This document shows positions 27,683 to 38,624 of a stretch of DNA of 64,000 bases, one piece after another; the stretch's first letter is position 1, and every line of letters starts with the position of its first letter. The notes beneath the pieces were generated by a model. The model made no database searches. It was given only the letters and a program-made list of their open reading frames with translations, and had not been told where the DNA came from. The translations under genes were made by a program, and so were the position numbers. This DNA is from Perkinsus olseni (Eukaryota; Perkinsozoa; Perkinsida): contig JABANN010000025.1 in assembly GCA_013115125.1 (NCBI GenBank), positions 57,665 to 121,664 on the forward strand, given 5' to 3'.

Positions 27683-30454
27683 ATGGCTGGCCAAGTGGCG
27701 TCCATGCCGTCGTCGGGCGGCCTCGCGACCATCGGTATGGCTCCTCGCCAGAAGTACCCTCAAATCCGAATGAATATTGCTGGCCGTCCACAGCAGCAGC
27801 AGCAGCCACAACCCCTGCAACTCGCTGATCTCCGCTCGGACCTCATCCGTCAGGAAGAGACCGTCATCTTCGCTCTCATCGAGCGGGCTCAGTACAAGCA
27901 GGTGGGTGATGTTGTACACGACGGTGTGAACGCTACGGCCTCAGAATCTGAGCAACTACGCCCGCTACAACGAGATTGGTACCTGCTCAAAGCTGGACTA
28001 CTTCCTCACTGAGACCGAGAAGCTTCATTCAAGGTTCAGAAGATATGATATGCTCGAGGAGCCCTTCACCAACCCTAAATTTGTAACCTATTTTGTCTTA
28101 CGCCAGGATCGACCTTAGATGCCTCAGTTACCCGCCCCTCTTTTCTCTGAGGCTGAGGACAGCCCACAGCGCATCGTCCCCAACACCATCAACGCCAACA
28201 GTCGTCTTAAATCGTAAGCTTGCTCTGGCCTCGATGGCCTCCACTGCACCCCACAGGTTTTACATCAAAAATGTTATCCCCCTGGTCTGTCGTCCGGGCG
28301 AGGAGGAGTCGTCAGCCTCTCTAGGTAGCCTCAAGATTCACTGTGTTGATCCAGTTTATACAGAAATCTTTTTCTAGGGGCCTCAGTGGTGAGAGATGTT
28401 ACCGCTCTGCAGGCCATGAGCAGGAGAATCCACTTCGGCAAGTTGGTCGCCGAGGCAAAGTTCCAGGCCAACACGGAACTGTAAGGAGCATTGAGCTCTC
28501 TTGGTCGACGCTGCCGTGTAGATACTCTCAGCTTATCCGCGCACAGGATGCTGACGGCCTGATGGACCTCCTCACGGACTCTGCCGTCGAGGAGAAGCTG
28601 TTGTTGAGGGTTCGGGAGAAGGCCCGGGCCTACGGTCGGGATATACAGACCGGTGACAAACGCCAACTTGAGTGTTAACGCAGGAGCTGCAGGGCGGAGT
28701 CAGGTGGATCCGAAGCAGCGGTCAATGACTCGGCTCTGAAGGTCGATCCGGACACGGTTGTGCTGGCCTACAGGGAGCTGATGATTCCTCTGACTAAGGA
28801 GGTCCAGGTCAGGACTCCATCGAATGGGGAACTTCCTTCCCCTAGTTTCCGTTGGATAGGTGGCTTACCTCCTTCGAAGGCTGGACTCACTGGTGGTAGC
28901 AGTGACGGCCGGCTGGGCTAGAGTCGCTGCGGTCGAGTACACTACGAGCAACCCCCTCAATAGCAGCCCGAGAGCTATAAACACGAAAGCTCACGCAGCC
29001 GAGTTGAAGGTCCACGAGTAGGCCGCCGCAGCAACAACAGGGGGTTGGTGGATGAATTCCCCACTCGGCCTCAGTTCGGTGAAGAGCGTTTTCGATGATG
29101 TAGCCAGCGGTGCTGTGAGCTTCGGCGTGGTCCCTTTAGACAGCTCGGTGACGGGTAGGTGATACCCCTGAGTATGGAGGCTCAGCCTGTTGAAAAGGTG
29201 TCGACATTCAAACGCTGGGGGCGCTCATCGACAGTCATCGGCCCAACGGCGCGGACCTGGTCGTGTGCGACCAGATATCATTGCAGCCCAGGTACACCTG
29301 TAGGCATCTTCCTTCGGATGGGTGGCCCGACATGGTCCTCAGTTACGCGGTGATATCTCAGCCGGTTAAGTCGGGCAGACCGATTCCGCTGACTAAGGCG
29401 TCTCGGGTCATCACAACCTCGATGGCCTCCGAGTACTGCAGAGGACAAATCTCAAAAGTCCCGGGCATAAAAATTCATCTGGTTGATACTTACTTTGAGG
29501 CTGTGGAGAAGGTAAGTCGGCCACAGTACGAATGGCCAGCAGCGGCAGTGTTGTTGTCTGGTCAGCTGATCGAGACGGTTAAGGATGATCCGAAGGCTGT
29601 AGCGGTGATCCCCACGCCCTACCTCTACGAGATGATTGAGGACTACGATCAAGACTTCAAGTCCATCATCATACCTAACGCGGACCTCGACAATGTTAAG
29701 CTGCAGTAAGTGGCAGCGGCGGCGTGTTGGTCTCTTTCACTCGGGGGATCCAGTGTCGTGCCGACGCGATCCGAGACTGACAGAGAAAACAAGTAGGACT
29801 GTACGGAAGAGGAGATCTTGCTGATTTTAAATATGTTAGTATTTATGCGGCATCTCTGTGCAAATCATGAACAGAAATTTCAATAGAAAAATCTGCTGAT
29901 AGTAATCGCTGGCCCGAGATCCGTCGACCGCAGCATCCGCTCTCGATCAACTCGTTGGTGCCGTCATTCCGGTTCAGGTTTGGGATTCTGCGCCGTCCCC
30001 TTGCCAACTCCTCGGCTACCGGCTCGGACCGCACCCTCATCGCCTTCAATGTCAACCACAAGCACGGCTCCCTTATGGGCGCGCTGGACTGCTTCAGATC
30101 ATCCCAAGTCAATCTATCGAGCCTTCATTCATTCCCTGCGAGTAGGGCATCTACCATGTTCGACCTGTGCGACTACGGCTGCTGCTCTGCCGCCAGGTAC
30201 GGGTTTCGACTTCGTGGCGATCGCCGATGGTCATCCTGATGACAAGCAAACGCAAGACGCCCTCGCACTTTTGACAGGCAGCAGAGGCGGCAATGATGAC
30301 AGGCCAAACTGGGCTAAGGTGGAATGCTTTGTTAAGCTCCCCCGTCGTCGCTCTCGGGCGCAAACACTCTGTGGCTACGGCATCGGTAGGTGCCTCAACC
30401 GTTGTGATCTATCAGGTACTGGGCTGTTTCCATATCCGCGAAGAAGACCGCTGA
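27683..30454 (+). CDS. chorismate mutase - prephenate dehydratase-like fusion with ACT domain
   Basis: The first half is a eukaryotic-type (AroQ, allosteric) chorismate mutase: DLIRQEETVIFALIERAQYK, LETEKLHSRFRRYDMLEEPF-like exon, INANSRLKS, KNVIPLVCRPGEEES, VTALQAMSRRIHFGKLVAEA, a VREKARAYG helix, and YRELMIPLTKEVQ joined to VAYLLRRLDSL. It converts chorismate to prephenate. The frame then continues into a dehydratase-like lobe: SVFDDVASGAVSFGVVPLDS, a second lobe with VDTYFEAVEK, and NADLDNVKLQ spliced to FGILRRPL. An ACT domain follows (LIAFNVNHKHGSLMGALDCF, VNLSSLHSFPAS, FVAIADGHPDD) and the end is AKVLGCFHIREEDR. In active prephenate dehydratases the lobe junction carries a T-R-F motif; here it reads L-Q-F, so catalysis is doubtful. 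The exon structure between 28920 and 29200 is the weakest part. Pathway: phenylalanine/tyrosine synthesis. Confidence 0.8.
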
Positions 30455-31058
30455 GTCCGAAGGGAATGATATGATTTTTTTGTTATTTTATCACGACTTG
30501 GATCGGTATCCTACCACTTCACACCGCAGCTGTCGATGAAATGTTGGTAGAATAATTTTCTCTGAACGCCGAGCTCATCGGCTTGGGGGAGAAGTCTCCT
30601 TCGCGGGAAGAGTGTTCGAGTTGTGAGTTGGGGCATCGTAGGTTGTACAGGGACTCTTGATACGACTAAGTCGACTCACGAAACTGACATCACTTTAAAC
30701 TTGTTCAGCTCAACCGGAACCGGCGTTGGACTATAAACTCACACGCACTTCAGACTTAATTGGTCTTTGATGACTCCGCTCCCGATGGAGTGAGAAGAGG
30801 ACAGCGTTGTTGAAAAGGGTTTGTTGCATTAAGCTTTCTGATAGTGGAGTTAGAGAAGCCAGATGGGTGGCGACAAGCGTTACTCTACTACGCTATGCAT
30901 TAGATATAGTCGGCTATTAACAAGCCATCCTCAGGGGAGACCGGAGGTGATAGAGGCAACCGAGCTATGCACAGTTACACATTTGAGTACATGGGAACAG
31001 CACACGAGGGTGATATATGAGCGACCGCCGATGAAACCGCAAGCGTTCCCCGCTGAAA
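30455..31058. other. intergenic, no gene supported
   Basis: The first part is AT-rich (T-run after 30474). I see no credible coding frame or RNA gene. Confidence 0.35.
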
Positions 31059-31482
31059 TCATGAGTCAGGGTGTTTCGGCGAGCCTTGAGTTATCGTCGA
31101 GTCCTTGACCGGTTTGAGTGCTCGGGCGCCGTGTATCTCAGACATTGTCGGCGGGTCCGCGGCAAACATCATGGGCTTCCTTGGGTCCCACACTAGTGCT
31201 TCTACGCAACTCGTCCTCTGGTCAACAGGCGTTGCCGCGGACGATGCCGAAACCCGCCGCCACAGTGTGCGGACAGGCCGTAGCCGCGGCCTGTCGACGA
31301 CGGGCTGTGGTCCATAGGAGAAGATCTCGTAAAGTCTGAACGGCATCTCGTAGTTCTCGGGGTCCTGGGTCCATTGCAGCTGCCCTTGGCACGTGGATTA
31401 ACACAACAGCACAGAGTAAACAGAGACGCAGAATTGTACTTCCGTACACCGCTGCAAAACAGTTATGGCGAAATAGGTCCAT
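31059..31482 (-). CDS. small secreted protein, unrecognised
   Basis: Two exons, 31482-31264 and 31217-31059, join in phase 0 across a 46-nt intron. The product is about 125 residues. The N-terminus contains a hydrophobic stretch, ILRLCLLCAVVLI, followed by HVPRAAA, which looks like a signal peptide with a small-residue cleavage site. After it come a charged helix (PRELRDAVQTLRDLLLW) and a second-exon segment with VEALVWDPRKPMMFAADPP. There is no family I recognise. The signal sequence begins rather far in (residue 16 or so), so a type II membrane anchor is an alternative. Confidence 0.45.
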
Positions 31483-31757
31483 TTAGCGACCTATCGAGAC
31501 ATAGCCAGGCGGGGTACACTGTACAGTATTCAAGGTAGATGCGCCACAGCGATGGTAAGGTAACAACATCGCAGTATGGACAAATTGTCCAGGACAATCA
31601 ACCCTGAGTCTCATGAAAAACGGATTATATCTTGACGAAAGAGGAAGTGAGCAGAATTTTTTCAATCCACAAGGGAGCGTCGCCCTTGAGAAGCGTCGCC
31701 CTGGACGACTACTCGCCCATTGCGAACATGGTAGGCGGGAACTCCAGCGTAAAAGTG

Positions 31758-32219
31758 TCAGACGGGTGACAAGAAATTGAAATGAGTCGGCTCGGCGGAA
31801 GTTGGCCCGGGGTTAGTAGGCTCCGCGGTAGTAGGCCCAGGGGTAGTAGGCTCCGCGGTAGTAGGCTCCGCGGTAGTCGGCTCAGGGGTAGTAGGCTCCG
31901 CGGTAGTAGGCTCCGCGGTAGTAGGCTCAGGGGTAGTAGGCTCCGCGGTAGTACGCTCCGCGGTAGTAGGCTCAGGGGTAGTAGGCTCAGGGGTAGTAGG
32001 CTCAGGGGTAGTAGGCTCAGGGGTAGTAGGCTCAGGGGTAGTAGGCTCCGCGGTAGTAGGCTCAGGGGTAGTAGGCTCCGCGGTAGTAGGCTCAGGGGTA
32101 GTAGGCTCAGGGGTAGTAGGCTCCGCGGTAGTCGGCTCTGGGGTAGTGGGCTGCCCGGTAGTAGGCTCGCCGGATAGTAGGATAGCAGCCAAACAGAGAG
32201 ATAAAGAAGCGTAACGCAT
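31758..32219 (-). CDS. secreted Thr/Pro-repeat (mucin-like) protein
   Basis: A single-exon frame of 153 residues starts MRYASLSLCLAAILLSG, a typical signal peptide. It continues almost to the end as about 25 units of E-P-T-T-(A/P), each 15 nt long, finishing GPTSAEPTHFNFLSPV. Thr/Pro repeats of this kind are usually heavily O-glycosylated and form extracellular or cyst-wall coats. The signal peptide shares the pattern MRY..L..CLAAI with the Cys-rich secreted protein at 56864, which suggests a shared origin or shared leader exon. The opposite strand has an open Arg/Ser/Gly frame across the same repeats, which is a by-product. Function is inferred from composition only. Confidence 0.7.
   Translation of the reverse strand: MRYASLSLCLAAILLSGEPTTGQPTTPEPTTAEPTTPEPTTPEPTTAEPTTPEPTTAEPTTPEPTTPEPTTPEPTTPEPTTPEPTTAERTTAEPTTPEPTTAEPTTAEPTTPEPTTAEPTTAEPTTPGPTTAEPTNPGPTSAEPTHFNFLSPV
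31800..32172 (-). repeat. 15-nt coding minisatellite (EPTTA/EPTTP)
   Basis: About 25 tandem units alternate between two variants, GTAGTAGGCTCAGGG-type and GTAGTAGGCTCCGCG-type on the plus strand. Variant units are interspersed irregularly, which points to unequal exchange or slippage. Confidence 0.9.
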
Positions 32220-32913
32220 TTGAATCCTTACTCGGTAACCTAGAAGAATCGTAGATGAGAGGAGGTTGTTTGGATGTCATTCTTGTTCTCCCTCAGCCTA
32301 GCTTACTGACCGCAGTGTCTGCAGTGCGTCTGCAGTGCAGACTCTTCACTTTCACTATAGTGAGAGCATAGTAACAGCCACAGCTCCAGCCCGGTCCAGT
32401 ACTAATTAGCTGTCAGACTATCATTGCTGTACTTTACTGCTGCTGCGTATCAGATAATCGTCTGACCTCATTCATTGCACTCGCGTGCAGGAATAAACGT
32501 GCTGCACTACGGCTAGCTTGGTAAGCTGTAGATGACGTTATTGCTCAAATCCTCCCGAGCCTAATCTTACCCTTCTTCGAGCCCCGTCTCACATAGCCAC
32601 ACAGTACTAAGTTGTAGTGAAGGGACTCAGAACGACTCGTGCTGCACGAGCGTGTATAGTCGATTAGGATGTTCCACTGACATTATGTAGGCGTGCCGTC
32701 GCATGCTGCTGCTCCATTGTAGCACGCAAGCCCGTTTGTATAGTTTTTCTCTACTAGGGCTGAAGTTTGCTAGCACATTGATGGAAGTAAGCTGTGTCAG
32801 TTGGTTCTTACCTGAATACTTGTCTACTGTGTCGGTAAATCCACAATAGTGTTAGGGTTGGTTGTTAGCAGAGCCATCCAGGGGCCCATTTCAAAAGTCT
32901 CGCTAAAGAAGCG

Positions 32914-33063
32914 CTTCTTGAGGCATAAGAACCTTTCATGATGAATTGTTCAAGGAGGCTCCTTGAGGGTTGTGCTCCTTGAAGGAGCACAACCCGTTTC
33001 AAAAGATTTTCTTTTTCTAATGCTTTCTTAGACCTCAAGAAGCCTTACTGAGCTTCTTATGCC
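32914..33063. repeat. nested inverted repeats
   Basis: A perfect 14-nt palindrome arm pair lies at 32967-32980 and 32982-32995 (GGGTTGTGCTCCTT and its complement, one base between). A smaller one sits at 32951-32965 (CAAGGA-GGC-TCCTTG). Outside them, CTTCTTGAGGCATAAGAA at 32914-32931 is matched in inverted and rearranged form at 33033-33042 and 33053-33063. TTTCAAAAG flanks the inner palindrome as a direct repeat. This resembles a fold-back element. Confidence 0.6.
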
Positions 33064-34161
33064 ATATAAATTGTATGATCTAATTCATCAAATAATACAT
33101 AGGTATCTGGCTGAGTCCAACTCGCGTTGAAAACCGCGTGACGAAAACTTCGTCGGCACACGAAGTCTCCGTCGAGGTATTGAACTTCATTGGACTGGGA
33201 AAGAAGGTTCAAGGTCGAAACAAGAATCAGATTGAAGGTAGACATCAAACTTTCAAGTCGGGGCTCCCGACTCGGGAGCGTAGCTAAGCGCGTCGCGATG
33301 TCGAAATTTCGTCTCGAAGGTTGGAAAATCCTCACATAACCTCCTCTCGGTGAGGGTTAGCTACTTTCGCTGCAATTCTCGAGAAAGACCGTCTTTTGAA
33401 AGAAAGTGAAGCTTCTCGAGCTTCTTGAGGGGTTTATTCGGCGCGCCTATGTATATGCGAAAACATGTGAAGTTGATCGATCTTTACGAGTTAGCTATTC
33501 TCGTAGTTGCCCCTTTTCATATCTTGGCTCTTTCCGGCCTATCGTGCTCGTCAATCGTGGACTGGTCCTACTGTCGTTAGTGCTCCTACGACAGCAGTGG
33601 GCACATGAGCGACGTCACTGGCAAAGAACAGCGTCGAGATGACTCATGGAAGACAAGGTTTTCGAAAGGAAGTTCAATGTGAACGATTAATCATCGCATT
33701 TTGTGCTATGAGGAAGGGAGTTAACAAGGTGTGTCGCGAATCGTCCATGAGCGCTTCGTGCAGGGAATGTTCGGCGCCAAAGTGTTTGATCCATTGTTCA
33801 TTCCGCCTCAAGTTTTCCGGACTGACCAGAATGTGCTTGGTTCGTCTACCATTTTTTTCGTAATTGCTCGTCTCAACTTCGATTTTTTCATAGGGGGTAC
33901 TTCCATGCATGGTTTTGTGCCAGAAAGTAGCTCGATCGTGGATAGAACTAGGAACCATGGGGACTATTGCGTGCCGTTCTAACCTACTCATCAATATCAC
34001 GGGACCATCCTCGACGCTCCATACCAGACCAGTCATACGGCTGCCTACTCACTTAGTCAAAGATGAACTTAATCGTCATATTGGTCATTCCCCTCACTGT
34101 GTTGAACGACTATGAAGCCCATGTCAGAGAGCTATATAGGAGACTACGGGGGAACCCCGCG

Positions 34162-34202
34162 AACAGTTTTTGGGCGATGTTTGTCGTCGCCCAAAAACTG
34201 TT
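34162..34202. repeat. perfect 16-bp hairpin
   Basis: Arms AACAGTTTTTGGGCGA (34162-34177) and its exact complement (34187-34202) enclose a 9-nt loop. A T-run continues past the right arm to 34206. It could be a terminator-like hairpin, a small structured RNA or the tip of a fold-back element. Confidence 0.7.
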
Positions 34203-34981
34203 TTTTGTTGAATTTTAAGCCGCTCAAGTTCCCTTGTGGTAAAGGCTCATAATCTCCGGACCCTAGTAACTCACTAGCAGTAAGCATATATTTCTCGAGA
34301 TTCTTGTGGCAAGCAAGTTCCACTCCCAGTCCGGTATGCACGGTGTAGGGAACGCTAGCCTCGTAACTTAGGAGTCGTAAGATTCGATGCTGATGAAAAA
34401 GTCACGATAAAGTATGAATAGGAACATAGTCAAGAAAAGGCTACTTCTGCTCATATACTGACATTACGTGGTCAAATAGAGGTAGAGGGTATTAGAGATC
34501 CCGACCTTGAATGTGTTCCTCTTCAGCAACGTTCACTCCGCCGTTTTCTCTGATGTTACGTAAGGGACATTGAGTGCGTGTGTTTTTAGCACCCGCTCAG
34601 CGAGTTGCCGACCAACGAGCTGGGCCCAACATCTTGGCGTTCTACATGTTACCATAGACCCGGTGGGGGCTATCCACGATAGCCAAAGGGCCTTCAAGAC
34701 CTCGATCCCCAGTCTCCTCAATTCTGTGGCTGAACCCGCATGATCGACTCGAATGTGCTGTGGTTCTATCGCCTACGCTGAGATACATCCAAGCTGGGTA
34801 GCCAGTATACTGTGCACTGCAACACAACTAGGACGCCACATTTGACAACATCCACGCCCAAATAAGTTGAAGAATGTAGGGTAAAATAAACATGGAACAC
34901 TCAGAAATGAGATGACACTCTCCCTTGGCCTGAAGGCCTGCATGCAAAATCTTGCTGGACGACCACCGACGATGCAACAAC

Positions 34982-35641
34982 TCAGCCGAGCAGAACGAAG
35001 GACGAGTCCACTTCCGAGTAGAAGGCATCATCACCAATTATGGACCATTCTAAGATCAGAGAACTCCACCACATTTCCACACAAATCATCCTCCTACCAT
35101 CGTCGAACTCGGACTGCTCCGTGTCACAGTCCAGATCCTCCATGTCTAACTCATCGTCTCCGTAGCCGAGGGGCGCAGGAATAGCCAATCTTCGCGGCTG
35201 AGAAAAGGAGGTGGTAAGTGGATGAGAGCGCTTCTCGAGGATACCTCGAAGATCTCGAGGTCGGTGCAGCCGAGCACGGGCAGACCCGTGCCATTTGCTA
35301 GACGTTGGGAATCGGGTAAAGTCAAGATCTGATACGGGGGCCAGTACCGTAGCAACGGACTAGAGGACTCGCCTCACATTCTCCATGCAGAAAGCCGGAA
35401 TGAACTCGTTACATGCAGAGCTTTGGAAGCCGATTTCCACGCCTACTCCACGGTACCGCAGCTCTGCTGGCATGTCGACCTGGGCGCCCTGGAGAAGAGC
35501 CACCATTTCATCATAAACCACGATGCCGATGTTCGGTCACATCCTCACCCGATAAAGCTGAATTTGAGTGCAAGACTCGGCGGGTGGTGGTTTAGGACGA
35601 TCGCAGACAGCCATGGCCTGTCGCTCTCTCTCCAAAGCCAT
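34982..35641 (-). CDS. small acidic protein, unrecognised
   Basis: Five exons join in phase: MALERERQAMAVCDRPKPPP to IQLYR; GAQVDMPAELRYRGVGVEIG with SACNEFIPAFCMEN; ILTLPDSQRLANGTGLPVLG with TDLEIFE; PRRLAIPAPLGYGDDELDME with the acidic DCDTEQSEFDDG; and EWSIIGDDAFYSEVDSSFVL ending LLG. The product is about 150 residues, globular in the middle and acidic near the end, with no signal peptide. The family is unknown to me. Its ATG lies 41 nt downstream of the stop of the gene at 35683, with a pyrimidine tract and CAG (CGTTTCTTCAG) in the gap, as expected for spliced-leader addition (inference). Confidence 0.6.
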
Positions 35642-35682
35642 CTCCGATAGCCACACCGCCTGAAGAAACGTCACGGCAATTG

Positions 35683-36855
35683 TCAACGCACAATCGACGG
35701 GTAGCGTTCCACCATAGATTTGAGAAGATCCTGGCGATTTCGCTGTGCCGCATAACCTCCTGAAATCGAGCTATTCATCTTATTCGCCCGCAACACGAGT
35801 CTCCGCCGACCTGAATTTCCTGATGAGCTTCCGATTTCAATTCGACCCGCGATCGGTGTCAACTTGAGTGGCTCCTGAGTCAACAATAACGACCACCCTG
35901 TATGGCGAGGCGCCCAGGCTTACTCGTGGGGCTTCGGTGAAAGAAGATGCGCATTCAGAGACCTCAGTCATGCACTCCAGACTAGCGTCTGGATCATCGG
36001 TGTCAGTCGACTCCGCGATGTAAAGGGACTCTTCTGATTCGATAGACATGTCGGAGATGATCTCGTCATCGACAGTGAGTGGCGTCTCATCCTCTGACGG
36101 CACAGCAATCGTTGAGGAATCGTCCGAGGAGCTCGAGGTCGAAAGGGAGCTGCCGGTCGCGCGGCTGATCATTCGCGGGACGGTTAAAGGCAAGTAGTCC
36201 ATTGCCCAGCCACCGATGGGGACCGGCGGTACCTGGGCAGCACGTAACTTCGAGCGGAGCGAAGCAGATATCGATATGGTACATGGTAGGGGACCAAAGT
36301 GGAGCACGGAGGTTCTTCGAGTGCAGCTTCAATATCCGAGTCGAAGATCCCCGACGACGAGGAAGAAGAAGAAACTTCGGAGATCTGCCGAGAGGGGTGG
36401 GTAGCCGAGAAGCACTCAAAGCCCACCAATGGATGCATCTCCCCAATCTCATCAGCCAAGGAAGTGTACGGGATGCCTGAGGAAGAGCTGAGAGTGATCC
36501 AGTGGGGACGGCACCCCATTACCGGTCATAGTGTCCTCGTAGTCGAAGTAGCGGGGCTGTGTGTTCGCCTCCAACAAGGAGCTCTGAGTAGGACTACACA
36601 GAGGTTCCCGCTTGGCAACTAGGCTCACTGGGTAGCATGATGAGTGCCCTGTACAGGTGTCTGAATCATCGTCCATCCAAGTGCACACGGGCGTCTCCGG
36701 GTGGTCACGATGCTGATAGTGGGAGCTTTGATGTGAGGATGGTCCTCCGACCACTGAGACCTCTACATCTAGGGAGGAAGCGGCATCAAGCGTCTTTCGT
36801 TTCTTGGTAGCGTTGGTGGCGCAACCATCGGCATCGTCAAGACCTGAGAGGCACT
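35683..36855 (-). CDS. acidic Ser-rich protein, probably nuclear, unrecognised
   Basis: Four exons join in phase. The first readable one (from about 36855 to 36532) begins CLSGLDDADG, contains the nuclear-signal-like KKRKTLD and ends RYFDYEDTMT. The next (about 36486-36295) holds IPYTSLADEIGEMHPLVGFE and a Ser run. Then 36232-35924 has VPRMISRATGSSLSTSSSSD and a long acidic Ser/Asp/Glu tract. The last (35874-35683) is basic, EPLKLTPIAGRIEIGSSSGN to MVERYPSIVR. The first coding exon and start are unresolved; a candidate ATG lies at 37123. The protein is largely disordered with alternating charge, as in transcription or chromatin factors, but no domain identifies it. Confidence 0.5.
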
Positions 36856-37135
36856 GAATTACAAGACCGCGAGTAAGTTAGCCCTTCACCTTCAACCCTA
36901 GCCGCCTGTGCGATTCTCCTCTTCACGATGGTTGGGCTCTTGCATAAACGCACCTGCCAAGAAGGGCCAGAGTAGCGGAGAAGCTCAGCGGACAAGACGC
37001 TACCTCTTCTGGCGCGATGCAGCTGGCCACGCCGTCAATGAGGAATTTGAGAGAAGTCATCACTCTGTAGACGGGATTCACACCACGCCACATTGATGAG
37101 GAGGATGAGGTCTGAGCCACCACTTGATGATCAAC

Positions 37136-38624
37136 TCACCCGGGCTCGATCCCGAGCAAAGCCATTACCAGCGTTTCTTCGATGATCCTGTGAAAGCTGG
37201 TGATGTCAAGGCCCTTATTACCACGGAGAGGGGAGAGAACATCTGGCGCGAAGAGTCAGAGGCCTTGGGTGCTTTCAACCCGCCTTACCGAGGTCCAAGC
37301 CGAGATCTTGGTTGCCGAGCAGAGAGTAGCGTTGGCCGTCGTAAGGGCAGATGACCTGGCGTAGAGCAATGTGGTGACGGACCGACCGGAAGCTGCGAGG
37401 TTACTGGAATGAGCGATTCATCGAGACGGGGGAGGGGAGCCCTTCTACAGGACGTGATGGACACAGGGAGGCTCAGTGGAGGCTCGACGGGCATGGGCAT
37501 CTGCGGTAATACAGACAAGCGAGGGTTTCCACTGATGGCAAGGTAACCATCGGCCTACTTGCTGGGTCAGAGGGTGCCTAGGGAACCACATCTCGACGGT
37601 ATCCTTGCACAGATTGCTCCTGATCGGGACACTGTGTTGACCACGACTGAGGAGCGACAGTCCGAACCTGTCCTCCTGTTGCCCGGTCGGCGGGTCGAAA
37701 AGACCGATGAGGTCGACACTGAGGCGGCATCAACATTTTTCCGCAGGGGAATGGCGCACTCACCTAGCGGAGCTTGGGGCCTTCTTGCCGCTGCCGTTGA
37801 GGATCTTAACGGGGGGCTCAGCTGACTGCCACCTTAGAGGCGTCCAGAAATCCTCCAAGTCAAACTGGAGGCTCAGAGATCGGCCGTCGACAGCTTCGTC
37901 ACATGAAGTGTGGAACTGCAGGGATACGGTTGACGGGAGGCCGGCGGAGTGACGGACGGCTACCTCCGGCTCGGAGTCGTCATCGGCAGCGGGGAGGACC
38001 TCAGAGGATGGGAGGTCGAAGTCGATGTTGTATATCCTGGACATGATTTGACTAACCAACTAGACGCTAACCTGGCATGAGGATAGACCATAGCCTTGGC
38101 GGTGAGTGGTGGACTTATTCAACTGGCCGCATCACCATGCACGTCAGGCTGACTTCAACTGGCATGCAGCCTCTTCGAGAGTCAGCGGCGCCCTGTTACC
38201 AGTCTGGTGAGGGAGCGTGCCTTCCGGTGTACTGTCGCACTGAGGGTTCGGCAGCGGAGCTCTCCCCAGCGAGATGAACGGAGATGGTTGTCTCTAGGTA
38301 GGCATGGGATTCAGGCCATGATGAAGTCGAGACGTCGGGGATGGAAACTCGGCGTATCTTGCGCTGTTGTGTACTTGCAAGAAACTTTTCCCTGAGGCCG
38401 CCGTGGCGGCCGGCATCGGTGCCGGCACTAGTATCGAAACGTGAGAGGGTCTTTGGGCTGGTAGGGCGGAAATACGGGTCTCGCGCGGACAGGAGATGAG
38501 TATCTTTGAAAGGGCGCAGTCGGCATTGTAATGCACCTGCGTGGGTTGATGCATCATCTAACGCTAGCAGCCTTAAGCCGTCGCCGGCCAAATAGCCTGT
38601 CGACAACAGTTCTCCGCGTGTCAT
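37136..38624 (-). CDS. unrecognised protein
   Basis: Exons on the minus strand join in phase at good donors. The first (38624 to about 38199) starts MTRGELLSTGYLAGDGLRLL. The second contains MSRIYNIDFDLPSSEVLPAA and LQFDLEDFWTPLRWQ. The third (about 37720-37563) reads SVDLIGLFDPPTGQQEDRFG and KDTVEMWFPRHPLTQQ. The fourth is Pro/Ser/Arg-rich (MPMPVEPPLSLPVSITSCRR). A last short exon reads IIEETLVMALLGIEPG before the stop near 37136. The gene starts 190 nt from the oppositely oriented SPX gene, so a shared promoter region is likely. I recognise no domain. The last splice and the exact stop are the least certain parts. Confidence 0.5.

Larger units (their letters stand above)
32220..34981. other. 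AT-rich non-coding stretch with palindromes
   Basis: I find no gene I can support in these 2.76 kb. Some frames of 60-120 codons exist on both strands near 33.1-34.0 kb but lack protein-like composition and splice sites. The stretch holds nested palindromes at 32914-33063 and a perfect hairpin at 34162-34202, listed separately. It may be a decayed mobile element. Confidence 0.4.

Noticed and set aside
31800-32172. CRISPR-like array
   Set aside because: Units are contiguous without spacers and encode a peptide repeat in a eukaryotic gene.
31782-32177. Open Arg/Ser/Gly frame opposite the Thr/Pro repeat gene
   Set aside because: It is the complement of the 15-nt minisatellite and has no signal peptide or non-repeat part.
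33057-34036. Frames of 60-120 codons on both strands
   Set aside because: No domain motif, no supporting splice sites and competing frames on both strands; could be a decayed element but not supportable.
37124-37825. Plus-strand frames that look like a small gene (MINSPGLDPEQSHYQRFF and LGQRVPREPHLDGILAQI)
   Set aside because: The minus strand gives several exons with good donors and consistent phase over the same bases, so these plus-strand frames are most likely by-products.
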